Assembly (NCBI RefSeq): GCF_000005505.3
Contig: NC_016132.3
Span: 22,496,501-22,560,500, forward strand
DNA from: Brachypodium distachyon
Taxonomy: Eukaryota > Streptophyta > Magnoliopsida > Poales > Poaceae
Reading direction: 5' to 3'
Length of the DNA stretch: 64,000 nucleotides
Shown: one piece after another, positions 36,075 to 47,956 of the stretch
Layout: each line of letters begins with the position of its first letter
How positions within the stretch are numbered: position 1 is the stretch's first letter
Made by a program: the position numbers and the translations under genes
Notes under the pieces: model-generated
What the model saw: the letters and a program-made list of their open reading frames with translations, nothing else
Databases searched by the model: none
Told to the model about the DNA's origin: nothing

Positions 36075-36089
36075 GACTCGCAGAGTTTT
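36075..36089. repeat. Target-site duplication, 5' side of the LINE
   Basis: GACTCGCAGAGTTTT matches 33241-33255 exactly. Confidence 0.93.
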
Positions 36090-39000
36090 GGTTCCGCGAT
36101 TGTTATTTTTCTGTGTGTCTGTGAAGAACCGATTTCCTTTTCCGTAACCAGAATGTGGTCGGCATTTTTATTTCTGATCCGTTCTTCACGCAGAAGATCG
36201 TGAAAGCTGCAGGATGGACAAGACGTAATGCAATTCTGAAAAATTGGTGACTGGACGATGTTTCTGGAAGAGATTCGAGCTTTCCGTGCCTGATGATGAA
36301 CTCAGTGTTACTTTTCTGAAACAAACAAATTCAGTGTTACAGTATCTCCGAACTCGCTGTGTTTTGTTTTGGGTGAAGTAGCTTCCCTTCGACAAGATAC
36401 ACGACACAATCTTCTGTTTGCAAGCTTAGTCAGCTGTTCAGAGATTGCGTCCAGAATCCAGATCGCCCAATGGACCGAAACCCATCCGTCCTATTGTCCC
36501 CCAGTGCAGCATTCCGTCACTAGAGCCAACATTTTGCAACACTTGCACGTCGAGATCAGCTACCGCTGATCATTCAGAAAGTTGCGCCGGATATGTAGTT
36601 GGATTGATTGCTGTTGGCTTCCACAAGATGTACACATGCCTTGCTCCGCTTCCTTTCTGGTTTGCAAAGCAAAAAACACGCGCGCGCGCCCACTCTGCTC
36701 TGCACCCACCCTGCAAAGGACCTCTGCTTTATTGGATGTTTTCTGGTCCGGTTGAGCTAAACCGCTGTCCGCTTACAGGGGAGATCTCGGTTAATTTGGT
36801 CGTGAGTTTGGTCTGTGGATGCAAACTTAATTGCAAAGTGCTGGCGATCACCTGTCAAGCCGAAAAAAGCCCCTAGCGGTTTTTATGTTTTTTTGCGGGA
36901 ACACAGTTTCTTTTCTTCTGTCGGTCGTGAACTCGTGATGAGCATGAGTTCCATCAGGCCCGCCAGGCTAATGAGCCAATCCGCTGTCTCGCTTTAGCTG
37001 AAACTAACCTTTCAGACGCATGGCATTGCTGTTCATCCTTGATTTTGGTCTTGCTGCGCATCTTCTCGCACTGTTGAAGTGTTGTTTATCAGTCGGGTTC
37101 GTCTATCACTCTATTGGCTGTGGACTGAACATGACATGAAACCGGCGTAGACATAAATGGCAAAACCAAAAGCAGAAGAAAACGGCGTCCATGTTAGACG
37201 TGCGGACGCTCAAACACCCGTCTCATATGTTAATCCGTCTGCTTACGTACGTGCCCCTAACACCAGGTTTGGCCAGATTTGGTTAGGCCTCCAACGACGA
37301 ACGACAACATTAGTGACGTGCACGGGGGAAGGATTAGGAGCAGAAACGAACAGGCCTTGCCGTCCGTCGTGCACGGAAAAGGAAAAGGATTCATCTGAAG
37401 CAGTAAAACTCCTCGTCTCAATGTGTCATCATCCGGGCGAGTTGCACTGTGCCAGTGTGCCCCCTGTGAGTTGTCAAACATGGCATGGCCCAAACTCTGC
37501 TCGCCGAACGTACCGGAGGGACCGTGGGATCGCCAGGGGATGCAGGATTTTGTCCGGCTAGCATTCTGATAACCACGCAATTAGTTAATTAATGTACACT
37601 ACTGTTGGGTGTGAGATTCTGGTCGATCTGAACGGTGTCCTATCGGAAGCCAATCCGGTGGCGCGTCTGTGAATATCGCCCAAGCGCCCAACATACGGAT
37701 CATATCTAATATCGCTGCAAAAAAAAAACGATCTGAAAATTAAAAGCACATGCTAGGGTCAGCTTCTGATCACTTAATTATACCGATCGCAACTCTTTGT
37801 AACTCCGTGGCAGCTTGTTAGTAGCAGAAAAGAATCTGCCTGTCGCCCTGTCGCCGTTTTAATTGTAAGCTAAACCTGCATGTCGATCACAAATTCTAGA
37901 CTGGTCCAAGCAAAAGAACTCCACTCCAGTTTCGCACAGCTGAACTCTGTCACCGATCAGGCAAGTACCATTCCCGTTTTTTTTAAAGAGGCAGGTTCCA
38001 CACAGTTGGCAAATTTAGTTCAGCTTTGGACTCTACCTAGTCTGTCTACGCCGGAATTAGGCCTGTGTGGTGTCACAATAACGACTTAATTGGACATGCA
38101 TACCCGAACTACACAATCATATTATGATATCAAAAATTTAGTTTTGATTGGTCTGCATGCACTTAATGTGCCCAGAATAACGACATTGCAACAAATCATG
38201 ATCGATTATATCACAATAAAATCACAGGATAGGAGCAGGTCATCTCATCAAATAAGAAAAAAAGGATTTTGTACCAGAACTTCTTTTTTCGAAGAATTTG
38301 GTACGAGAACTTGATAGGATCACATCCAACAAGGAATCAGCGAAGAAGGGTTAGCTGGGTTGTCGCTATACACAGATTAATTAAAAGGCCACGTGCACCT
38401 GTTCTACAGAGACAACCCGGCCGGAAAGTATACTTCCACGGCGATCTGAGCACAGTGTTATAGGAGTAGTTAATTAATCCTTGCCGTACGTGTGCTGATC
38501 AAAGAGTTCAATTAACCGTAGCTCAGTAGTACGTGCGTGTCGATGTTTACGTCCTTGTTAGTGAAAAAGCGTCCGTCGTTCATAGAAAACCATCACGTTT
38601 CTGTGGGAGGGTCTTCACTCTTCAGTGGAGGTATTCACTGGAGCGCCACTGAAGGAGAATCGTGAAAGGGTACTTTCGTCGTAGTGATGTCCGACTCTGA
38701 CTTTAAAAACATGATTGAAAATATGAATAATCATGATTAAAAGTATAAACGAGCCTTCTCCATCCGACGCACGCTGTTCAGCATGCATGCGAGCTGCATG
38801 CTGCATGCATGGCCACGTACCACCACAAGTACAAGCTACAATGCTTTAAATCGGCGCATCTTGCATGCCATGCGTGTTGACCAAGTCGCTGGGCTGCTCC
38901 AGGGATGGACGTATACCACATACGCGGTTGTGCTTCTTTTGGCTGCTTAATTTGCACTCTGCAGGATATGCGTCGTGTATGGGGCACTTTCATGTTCCAT

Positions 39001-39266
39001 TCAACGAGAGTATATACAACTAATTAAGGATGGTTGAGCACATGGGGTCATTAACACATCCAACGTACACTAAACGTACTATGCCCATTTCATTGACTTT
39101 TGGTGAACACACAGATGACAAAAGCACAAGTATATACTATTAGTTGCATTACCGATTGTATCGCGGCTAAGTACGTGCCAGCTGTGTTTCTCACAACCTG
39201 AAAGTTTAAAAAATTAAAAGCTGGGAAAACTGAAAGTTGATTATTTTTTGAACATCAATTGACTAA
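36090..39266. other. Intergenic, no gene recognised
   Basis: About 3.2 kb without a supported gene. A short CG-alternating run (ACGCGCGCGCGC) lies near 36678. Open frames such as 36445-36876 and 37157-37561 (plus) have no recognisable domain and no splice support. Confidence 0.4.
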
Positions 39267-39736
39267 GAGTAAATTTCGCAAAACCACAGTTTTTGGGATA
39301 ATCATGTCGCTGAACCACAGTTAACGAAAAACCTTTCGCAAAACCACAGTTTTTGGGATAATCGTGTCGCTGAACCACAGTTAACGAAAAACCTTTCGCA
39401 AAACCACACTTTTTTAGTCAAGTTGTCTCGGTCAGCCCGAAACAGGGTGGTTTCACGGTTTTGCTTGATTTTTTACCGGTGGGGTCCACCTGTTGTACGC
39501 CACATCGGCCCCGAAAACTTGCGGGAGTGAGAAGGGGCTGGGGGTTTAATCGCAGGCTAAGGGATCAGGTCGGGTGGGCCCACCTGTAAGAAATCCAGCA
39601 AAACCGTTAAATCACTCGCTTTCGGACTGACTAAGACAACTTGACTCAAAATGTGTGGTTCTGTGAACGGTTTTCCGTTAACTGTGGTTCAGCGACACGA
39701 CTATCACAAAAAAATATGATTTTGTGAAATTTACTC
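39267..39736. mobile_element. Foldback MITE with GAGTAAATTT ends
   Basis: The element starts GAGTAAATTTCGCAAAACCA and ends TGATTTTGTGAAATTTACTC. Inside, the arms stay complementary: CTGAACCACAGTTAACG on the left against CGTTAACTGTGGTTCAG on the right, and AAGTTGTCTCGGTCAGCCCGAAA against TTTCGGACTGACTAAGACAACTT. The centre carries GGTGGGGTCCACCTG with its inverted counterpart GGTGGGCCCACCTG. The length is 470 bp and it is non-coding. The flanks (TCAATTGAC / GTCAACTGA) are themselves inverted, so it may sit inside, or be part of, a larger palindrome. Confidence 0.8.
39275..39412. repeat. 60-bp tandem duplication within the MITE left arm
   Basis: Units at 39275-39334 and 39335-39394 differ at one base (ATCATG versus ATCGTG), followed by a partial third copy to 39412. 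The right arm has a single copy, so this is a recent local amplification. Confidence 0.92.
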
Positions 39737-42143
39737 AAAAGGTCAACTGATATTCAATTATTGACAAGGTAATTTTGTCTATCAGGTCAAGAAAAGTCAA
39801 CACGCAGATCAATCCATCATAACCCAGAAAGGCCCAATCCTTCCGCTTTAGAAGAGAACTTCTTTAGATGAACCACGCACGTCATGCTGGAAAGCAAGAA
39901 ACTAATGAAAGGGTCGATCGATCGACCGGCTTAATCCTTGCCCCATCTCTTGGTTGGTACCTTTAATTCAGCTGGTTATTTGTGTCTGTTAGATTGCTCA
40001 TACGGATGCCCAGTACGTACCGTAATCATCATGGAAGCCAGCCAATTCTCCATTCATCTATCCGTACGATATCGATCTTTGTCTGTTCGGCCTAATTAGT
40101 CCAGATGTTTTTTGCACTAAACAAGTTTCTTGCTTCGTTAACAAGTGCACCTTCGTTACTGTTGTCACGGCTTCTTCATTTTTGGACCTCTTTACCACTT
40201 TAGTCGTTGTTCCTTATATATTTTTCTGATTTTTTTCGTCTGATACACCTAGAATTTGAGAATGCGTACAAATGTTCCAAGAAAAGATGCGTACAGTTCA
40301 ATGAATATGTTGTTCATCTGTTGTACACTACAGTACAGTACATTTTTAACTTGAATTGATGTCAATGCGTCCCAAATTGTGGGTTGGTGCCAGTGTCGGT
40401 GGTGGGCTAAGCTACCACGTTTGCTCAATCAACGTGCTCACCCTTCCAAAAGCCGTAGCGAATATTGCCACACACCTTCCATTTAATTTCCATCTTGAAC
40501 CCATGCAGCTCCTGCAAAAAACCGAAATAAAGATGCCCAAAACCAGATCATCACCAATGCAACACACGCTTTGGCAAAATCACACCATTGATTGCCAATT
40601 TGGTTCTTTCCAGAAACGAGATCGCTTCGCCACTACATCATCTCGTGAGCCAGGGTGGTAATTAAGTGCTTGCCTAATCTGCACAAACCAAAAGGCAAAC
40701 CCGTCGAAGTAGCACACTGCCGCAAACCTCTGGAGATTTGTCTTTAGGTCTTGAGGCCACCCGATCACATCACATGGCCCCCTTTCCTTTAGCTGCGCCC
40801 ACAGCTCGACCCCCTTCCGGTGCGTTACCCATCGGCATCGCCAGATCTTTGGCTACTCGATCGGATGGAATCTATTGCTACTTTGCTAGCCAGTAGCAGT
40901 TGTTAGTGTGCATGTACATGTTTGAGGGCAGGGTCACACTCACACACCACCACTGCCTAAATCCCATTTTTGGTGTGTGTTGGTGAAGGGACAAGTCCTC
41001 CCAATTTCTACTGCCTACTGCTATCAATGGATGAATTGAATTGAGACCGCTCAAATTGGGACTAGCTGTTTCGCCTGGCCTCCCTGCACAGATGCACCTG
41101 AATTACGTAGCAAGAAATTGTAGTAAAAGTTTCATTTCATACAGGTCCAAGGGCTTGCAACTCCTGGAAGGACATACCTATCCCCAGTTGCATTGCAAAT
41201 AGATTGTCTCGTACATGCAGGGAGCAGTGAAGGAGTACTCCCCAAAAAACGAACAAAGTATATACGGACCCATCAGGACATCACACAGTAGAGGCACAGT
41301 TATGGAACACCGGCATGTACATACATCTAGAAGGAATTCGATGGCCAAGCAGCACGCCGTGGCTACTAAAGAAGCCTGGTCAGCCATACCAAGATAAGAT
41401 ATGCGTGCGTGTCTACAGTGCTATCACACCACACGCCCCTATACCAAACAAGAACTAGAGTTGTGAGCATTATTTTAACCGGAAAATTGTGTTTATGTTT
41501 TGTGCGGTACGTGCGGCTGAAAGTTTGAGCTTTTGGCTTTGGAATCAGAACCTGACAACATGTAATGTAACCTTCCTAAGTTCCTAGGCTTGCGTTGGAG
41601 TTTTGGCTCTCTGCCCTTTTTAAACGGCAAGCGTGTCATCCTCATGCTGCTTCCATGCTTCTCTTTAGTCTTTAGCCCCTTTTCCTCATCCTCCAACCGC
41701 TACCAATATGCAGTGGTGCGTGATAATTAGGATAGTGATATTTTGGTTTGGTAATGCAGGGTCCTGACCATTGAGAAGGGAAGAAAGAAAAGCACTAAAT
41801 TCTCGGATGTGATGTAGTATCCTACTTCTTGTAGTCCATGACTGGCTAGCCACTCTGCTGGGTCGGTGCTTGCCGCAATGGGCAGCACCGGTCATGCAAC
41901 GATACTGCAGTAGACAGCAGAAGGAACCACCGGGTTTTATGAGGAAAAAGACCGGTCGAATTCTCAACTCTCCATCAGATTAACGTTCCTGAACAGTACA
42001 CGGGCTAAGTAGTTAGCGTGCATTCATGTCACGAATGGAACAGTTTACCTCCCATGGTGATGTGCATTGCACAATGTCGAAAGAATCTGTATTTTGTTAG
42101 ACAGTGGAGGGATAAACCATGGGTCTTTGCATCCTAAGATGTA
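39737..42143. other. Intergenic, nothing recognised
   Basis: About 2.4 kb with no supported gene, RNA or repeat family. Short open frames on both strands appear to be chance. Confidence 0.4.
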
Positions 42144-42245
42144 ATCCCTCGGTCCCATATTAACTGACGAAATATTACATGTATCTAGACGTTTTTTGAG
42201 TATAAATATATCAAATTTGAGTCACTTAATATGGGACAGAGTGAG
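42144..42245. mobile_element. Stowaway-type MITE
   Basis: Termini CCCTCGGTCCCATATTAA and TTAATATGGGACAGAGTGAG, bracketed by TA (42142-42143, 42246-42247). The interior resembles the element at 63812-63906: both carry TCTAGACnTTTTTT and AATTTGAGTCACTTAATATGGGAC, so they are members of one family. Confidence 0.85.
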
Positions 42246-42767
42246 TACTCCGTAACTGAAATTTAAATTGTGTGCAAGCACCACCCAAGTTGTCAATTAA
42301 TGCCAAGACGCTTGTGACGTTTGAACATATACAAAACAACTATCCAACAACAGCATCTCACAAACGCCATTGTCAGAATAAATCAGGAGTTTTCAGTTTT
42401 TCACCCTGGAGAACAAAACATGTTTGGTTCCAGACAAGACAATCTCTTCAAGAAAAAGAGACAATGCTTGTGTTTGATTGACCCCTACTTTAAAAAGTTG
42501 AGAAATTATTTGTGCATTTTTTGACAAGTTGCAGGACAAAAAAAACTTTTCTCAATTTGATATTATGCTCCACTTTATTTTGCATTTTGATAATATGCTC
42601 CGCTCTATGTTAGTGATATACGGAGTCTGGATCCATCATTTTATTTGACGGGTATAACTCCACTTGCTAGTGATATAGGAGGAGGCATGTTATCCATGGA
42701 AGTGACCCGAGATACGATAGCTAGGGTGTACAAAGATATTTGACGCATCCTGCATCAATTCTTGCCT

Positions 42768-43032
42768 AGGGCCTCTTTGATTCGCAAGATTCTAAAAGCA
42801 CAAGGATAGAAAAATACATTAATATGGTAGGGATGCATGTGCAAAATTGGGGATTGAAAAACATGTAAATTTTATAGATTTCGTCGGTTGATTCACATGA
42901 ATAGGAGAAACACATAATTCTTAATAAACATGATAAACTTAAGTCAAACCACATGCAAAAATAAAGTTGATGTTACTACATCACTAAACATGCTTGTCTT
43001 ATTTTTCATGTAAAGGGATTACAAAAGAGGTC
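42768..43032. mobile_element. Probable Tourist/hAT-like MITE
   Basis: Left end GGCCTCTTTGATTCGCAAG; right end GGATTACAAAAGAGGTC is a diverged inverted match (GACCTCTTTTGTAATCC on the other strand). AT-rich interior of about 230 bp. The superfamily and target duplication are not established. Confidence 0.5.
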
Positions 43033-45588
43033 TAGATGGATAAAAAGTTCTGCGCGAGGCATTTGCCCGGGATCCGCCACCTCCCAACCGTTAGATCTCT
43101 TTATAACCCTGAATCTCGTCCGTCCGATTGTCGCAGCATCAAAATCCTACATACACCACTTTTTGTTTAACGTTGCAACATTGGTCCAAAAGCACATCGC
43201 GACATAAAAAATTCTACATGCAGCAGGGAAGTAAATCTCACCACAGCACGCTCAGAAATCGTTCAGTAAAACATTTGTGTATATAGCAAAATAAAATTCA
43301 TGCTTGTAGCATGTAAAAACACCATTTGCAACATTAAAACAAAATCAAATGCACTTACCTCTTCTTCTCTGCCGGCAGCTAGCTCCCGCGGCAGCGACGA
43401 GCACGTAGATGGTGTCGAGGGCAAGCCGTGGGGTCACGACGGTGCTGCGGGACACGACGGTGGTGGCGTAGACATGCGGCGAGGAGAGTGTGATGCTGTG
43501 AGCGCTGCGACGCCCCGACGTATCCGATTAGCATTATAAAAATCCTGCATTTGTTTTTCTGAGATCATAGCATTTTTTTGTGTGCTTTTACTAAAAATCC
43601 TGCAATTTTCTTTACAAGATCATTGCATTTTGTGTGCTCACTTTCTTTTATTTATTTAAATCAAATAGATTAACAGTGTCATCATAGAAAAAAATTATAT
43701 TATATTTTTTCTCTACTCTTCCAAATTAAAGAGGCCATAATGTTTTTAGCACTAGGAAGTTTTTGACAGGGAAGTTGTGTATGTGTTTGAGCGTCTCTGC
43801 CAAAGATGCTCTTCTCATTTTACCAAAAACCACCCTAGTGACCAGACTCGGTTTCGTGTCAAGGGCAAGAAAGTGAACTGGGGACTACAGAATGCAGGGT
43901 ACGTATGTATGTTCCATCAAGGATGACGGTTTGCAGAATTGCAGTCAGAAACTCAGAACCGAGGCATTGATTGCTGTACATTTGCGAATGTCTGACTCGC
44001 TCCAGCTGGATGCGTACCATGCCTGACACGACTGAAGAACTCCTGTACCATTTACCATTCATCCATTTACCAATCGACCCAATCGTCGGTGCAAGAAGTT
44101 TAGCTTAGCTTAGAACTGTACAAGTGCCCCATTCCGTCTTGCTAGTGCGGTGCGTACACGCGCATATATATCGGATAGGTTTCTTTCTTGCCCATGGCGA
44201 TAGGCGAGCACATTGATTGGGCTGCCTGCCTCTTTTCGAACAAAAACACCAACGTCTTTTACAAACATCAAATCAAGCATTTTTCAAACGTACAAACATC
44301 AAATCCATGGATTGATTCCAACCTACGGAGCAGTATTCTGCGTGTCAGTCCGATGGCCGCCCACAGCTCCTCGGCCGTTCGATCCTCGACCGCCTAGATC
44401 GGGGGGACACGGTAAAGTTCACTGCGAGTTACAGGCTTTACATGAAGCACATTTGGGGAGGAAATAAATTCAAACCGTAGCTCGTTCGCCTAGCTATTTC
44501 CAGAGTAGATGAATAATAACTAGTGCTATATACTATCATCATGCTTGTAAGCATAGATTGGCGGTTTTGGAGATTAAATAATTCAATAAAATTTGATTGT
44601 ATGCATTATTTTGATGCAAAGGTCGGGGGTTCCGATCTTTAAAAAAAATGAATTAGTTGTATATCCTAACATGTGGCAAGCATACTCGTAAATACAGATG
44701 CAAATTTGACATTTCGGGTAAACTAGCCCAAGCAGAAACTAGTATGAAATAAGTATTTTAGGTTCAATCTAGCACTAAAAAATTGTGGGAGAAAAAAAAC
44801 TGAAATAATATAACACAATTTTGAACTATGCAACGTATCCAACTAATAAAAAACACCTCGGATATGAAAATTATTTTTCATATCCTACTATTTAGCTATG
44901 CCACCCATTCGGTAGCGTCATTCAGGCCTGCTGTGGAGTACTAGCTGGCACGATTACCAGAACTTCCATGATAAGATGGTTTCGTAATTCGTAGCTGTAA
45001 TGTTACTACAATAGTTGTTATGTCATGTACGCTGCTTGTTTGTTCATGATTTTGATCACTCGACTTTGCATCATTTTCATAAAGATAAAAAAGATGGTAG
45101 TGTACATCACTTTCATGCAAAGGCCGGAGGTTATAAACTTTTCTTGGAAGGAAAAAAGTTATATATTACTCACATGAAAATATATCTTTTCTTCGAGGGA
45201 TAAATCCAATTTGGATATGAAATTTGGTGATAGATGAGAGACCCTAAGTTCTAAGAGTTTCGGACTTTCATGACTTTCGGTGAAATAAATTGAGCTTGTA
45301 TGATGTAAAAAAAGAACCAGACTTAATTTTCTTAAAATTTGTTAATGCCTTTCTTTGTATATGCAATTCAATATAGCATTGAAACCAAGAAGACTCGAGT
45401 TCAAGAATCGATAATATCTTCGTATCTAGATAAGAGAATCCTACTACTTTATTTCTCTCAACATGCAAGCATGCCACATCATTACTTGTTCACACGTATT
45501 TAGTGGAAAACTCATATTTTTTGCACATGCATGAATGCTATTTTTCATCAAACTATCTCTACTAAGTGCAAAATCTACAATTCCATTA

Positions 45589-45591
45589 TAT
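45589..45591. repeat. CACTA target duplication (left)
   Basis: TAT directly before CACTACTACA; it matches TAT at 47954-47956, the 3-bp duplication expected for CACTA elements. Confidence 0.85.
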
Positions 45592-46063
45592 CACTACTAC
45601 AGAATTCGTTACACCACTGCCACAAAACTAAAATGCGTTAGCGCGGACACTTACATCTGACGCGTCTTATAAGAACTGTCACTGCTAACATCCGGAGGCC
45701 GCGGTAGGAAGATATTTCTGACACTTACCGGCAAGAAGCGTCAGAGAACGTCCACACTTCTGATGCATAGTTTCTACTGACGCTTACATGTCTTGTCAAC
45801 GTCAGAGGAAGATCTATCTTTTGCGACATTTTGCTTCATGGAAGCGTCAACTTTGTTTATGAGGAAGTCTCTGACACATTGTTGTGCCGAGACGTCAGTA
45901 TACTTTTTGATGCTCACTGACTTCTTGTTCTAGAGCACGTCAGAGAATTGTTGGAACTCATTTTTTGTACATGCACGACGCGTAGTTGCTAATGAATTCA
46001 AGTAAAAGCGACGATACAGCTAATAAAACACACAAAAAAATAGTAGCTAATATCGCTGCAATG

Positions 46064-46471
46064 CTAACACATCCCACAACAGAAGCTGGTCTGCTCTTGT
46101 AGCTGAACTTTGAGGTTTTCAATCAGTTTCTTCGATTCTTGTATCTCCGTTTCGAGATCTTCTATCACCCTATCCTGGGCAGCAAGTTCGAACTCTAGTT
46201 TGAGCATATTAGCGGACAATCTGTTGTTCACTTTCTTTTCTTACTCTAGCATGGCTTGTAGCTTCGACACTTGAGTTACCTCCACCATCCTACCTTCCTC
46301 AATGGACAGGAGGTACTCAGGATCATAATCAGAGGAGGTGCAAAAAACGAAGTCCCTAAGCCACGACATCATTGATTCAACACCATCGTTGGTGTATCCA
46401 CTACGACGCATGAAGAAAGGATTCAAAGAAGATATTTTGTGAGAGTGTTTTTTTTTCTTTTGAGTACGCAC
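46064..46471 (-). pseudogene. Small CACTA-borne coiled-coil protein, one in-frame stop
   Basis: The minus-strand frame starts at 46471 (MRTQKKKK..; an internal ATG begins MRRSGYTNDGVE) and runs through MMSWLRDFVFCTSSDYDPEY and VTQVSKLQAMLE to a TAA at 46241-46243. In the same frame it continues EKKVNNRLSANMLKLEFELA, AAQDRVIEDLETEIQESKK and LIENLKVQLQEQ to FCCGMC and a TAG at 46064-46066. The second half has leucine-heptad, Glu/Lys-rich coiled-coil character. Frame conservation across the stop means either one recent nonsense mutation or a functional 76-aa form. A TATA-like CTATATATAT lies just upstream at about 46482-46492 (minus). I do not recognise the family; a regulatory or accessory transposon protein is a guess. 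Confidence 0.6.
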
Positions 46472-46738
46472 TGGGGACCGAGGATATATATAGGTTGCTA
46501 GACAGCTGACGCATTTTCATCCGACAAGAGTCAGTGGTGCAAGCTTTTGAAGCTCAATAACCTTCTGACACTTGCAGTAGAAACGGGTCAGAACTATATA
46601 TGGTCACAGGATATCTGTGACACGTCCTACATAGGATGCGTCAGAGATATGTATGAATATATATAAGTCAGGAGCGCAGGTCAAAAAGTTAGCATGTTTA
46701 GACTTCAGAGCGAGCTCAATATAGGTGCATGCATAGCC

Positions 46739-47177
46739 ATGGCGATGCATCGAGAAGACGCTGGTGCTCCTCTTTATCCGGTCCGTCGCCTCCCTTCCAG
46801 TCCATGGACTGCCTCACCTCGGCTATAAAAGCGGCCGGATGCAGTGCAAGTCGACCATGAACAACTCCACCATGGTTCGCAAGAAATAGTTGCGTACTGC
46901 CGTCTCAATGGGTGGGAGATCCAGGAGCGACCACGTTCGTCCACTCCGCCGACGTTGGCTGAGCCGGCATCTTCGAGAGGTCTTCCTGCAGGCTCTCTGC
47001 CTCCGCCTTAGCCTCAGCCTCAACCTCCTCAGCTGCCTCCGCCTCAGCTTCCTCAGCCTCAACCTCAGCTTCCTCAGCCGAGGATTCCGCCGTTCACCGT
47101 CGGCGAGGCTCTGGCAGTGAAACGGCGTCGAGAGATGTCCACGAGGTACCTGGGTGATCGTGATTACGTTCCTTAAA
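46739..47177 (+). pseudogene. Decayed Pro/Gln-rich transposon reading frame
   Basis: Starting from ATG GCG ATG CAT near 46739 the frame meets a stop at about 46823. A second open frame from about 46850 reads VDHEQLHHGSQEIVAYCRL and NGWEIQERPRSSTPP, then another stop, then a PQPQ/PPQL repeat made of CCTCAG/CCTCAA codons and FTVGEALAVKRRREMSTRYL, ending at a TAA near 47175. The stops and frame change show decay. It is divergent from the 46064-46471 frame with the TGACGC block between them. The function and family are unrecognised. Confidence 0.45.
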
Positions 47178-47390
47178 TCCCCTCAGTGTTCTTCTTCATT
47201 TCCTGAACTACCTGCTCCCCATAAGCACCTTCCTCTTTCCTCCGACCCAAAACACCATCTCCTCTTGTTGTCCCGGGCCGCATACCTCACCTTCTTGGGC
47301 GTGGCGTTGCGCAGCTCATGGATGATGTTGCCAACATATCAGGGCAATGTTTGATCATGTCGACAACGCTCTGATGTGTGTACCTTGTAT

Positions 47391-47575
47391 GAAATGTAGC
47401 AGGTCTTGTATGCAACTGCAATGTAATGTGGTCGACCTCATTTGAAATGTAGCAGATCTTGTATGCAAATGCAATGTAATGTGGTCGATGTTATGTGAAA
47501 TGTAGCAGATCTTGTCTGCAAGGTAATGTGGTCGATCTTGTTTGAAATGTAGCAGATCTTGCATGATTGGCTCAA
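47391..47575. repeat. 53-bp tandem repeat, about 3.4 copies, inside the CACTA element
   Basis: Units begin GAAATGTAGCAGRTCTTG at 47391, 47444, 47497 and 47544 (the last spacing is 47 bp because of a small deletion) and contain GCAATGTAATGTGGTCGA. Confidence 0.88.
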
Positions 47576-47953
47576 TGTTTCCCTGCGATTTAAAGTAAAA
47601 ATTAAATGGTTGAATCTGACGTTGATAGAAAAAAGACGTCAGCTGTAACTTTTTTTTTACTCATATAAGAAACATCACTGACGAGTTCTTCCTTAGGGAA
47701 GTGTCAAATATAACAATTTCTGACGCTTCTTTAGGCCCAAAACCGTCAGCAAAAATACCCCACCAAGGCTCGAAGAAGACCACTCCTGACACGTGTCGGT
47801 GGAAGATGCGTCAGGAAGTATTTCCTATGTCTGACGCGTCTATATGCGTCAGAAGTTTCCGAGGCATTACTGACCCTTGATTGCAGACGCGTCCGTTTTG
47901 CGTCAGCATAGAGGTTTTCTGAAACGTCATAAATAAGTGATTGTGTAGTAGTG

Positions 47954-47956
47954 TAT
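47954..47956. repeat. CACTA target duplication (right)
   Basis: TAT following TGTAGTAGTG; pairs with 45589-45591. Confidence 0.85.

Larger units (their letters stand above)
42248..45591. other. Intergenic with one probable MITE
   Basis: AT-rich with a small GC-rich patch at 43370-43520 whose frame (43300-43539, plus) is short and unrecognised. Otherwise nothing is supported apart from the element at 42768-43032. Confidence 0.4.
45592..47953. mobile_element. Non-autonomous CACTA (En/Spm-like) transposon, complete
   Basis: Termini CACTACTACA (45592-45601) and TGTAGTAGTG (47944-47953) with 3-bp TAT duplications; length 2,362 bp. Both subterminal regions (about 45650-45950 and 47615-47925) carry arrays of TGACGC / GCGTCA motifs, arranged as imperfect palindromes roughly every 50-65 bp, the expected landing sites for a CACTA transposase. 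A third block of the same motifs lies at about 46500-46650. No full transposase is encoded, but remnants of two divergent reading frames are inside (46064-46471 minus; about 46739-47177 plus). It must depend on an autonomous partner. Confidence 0.92.
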
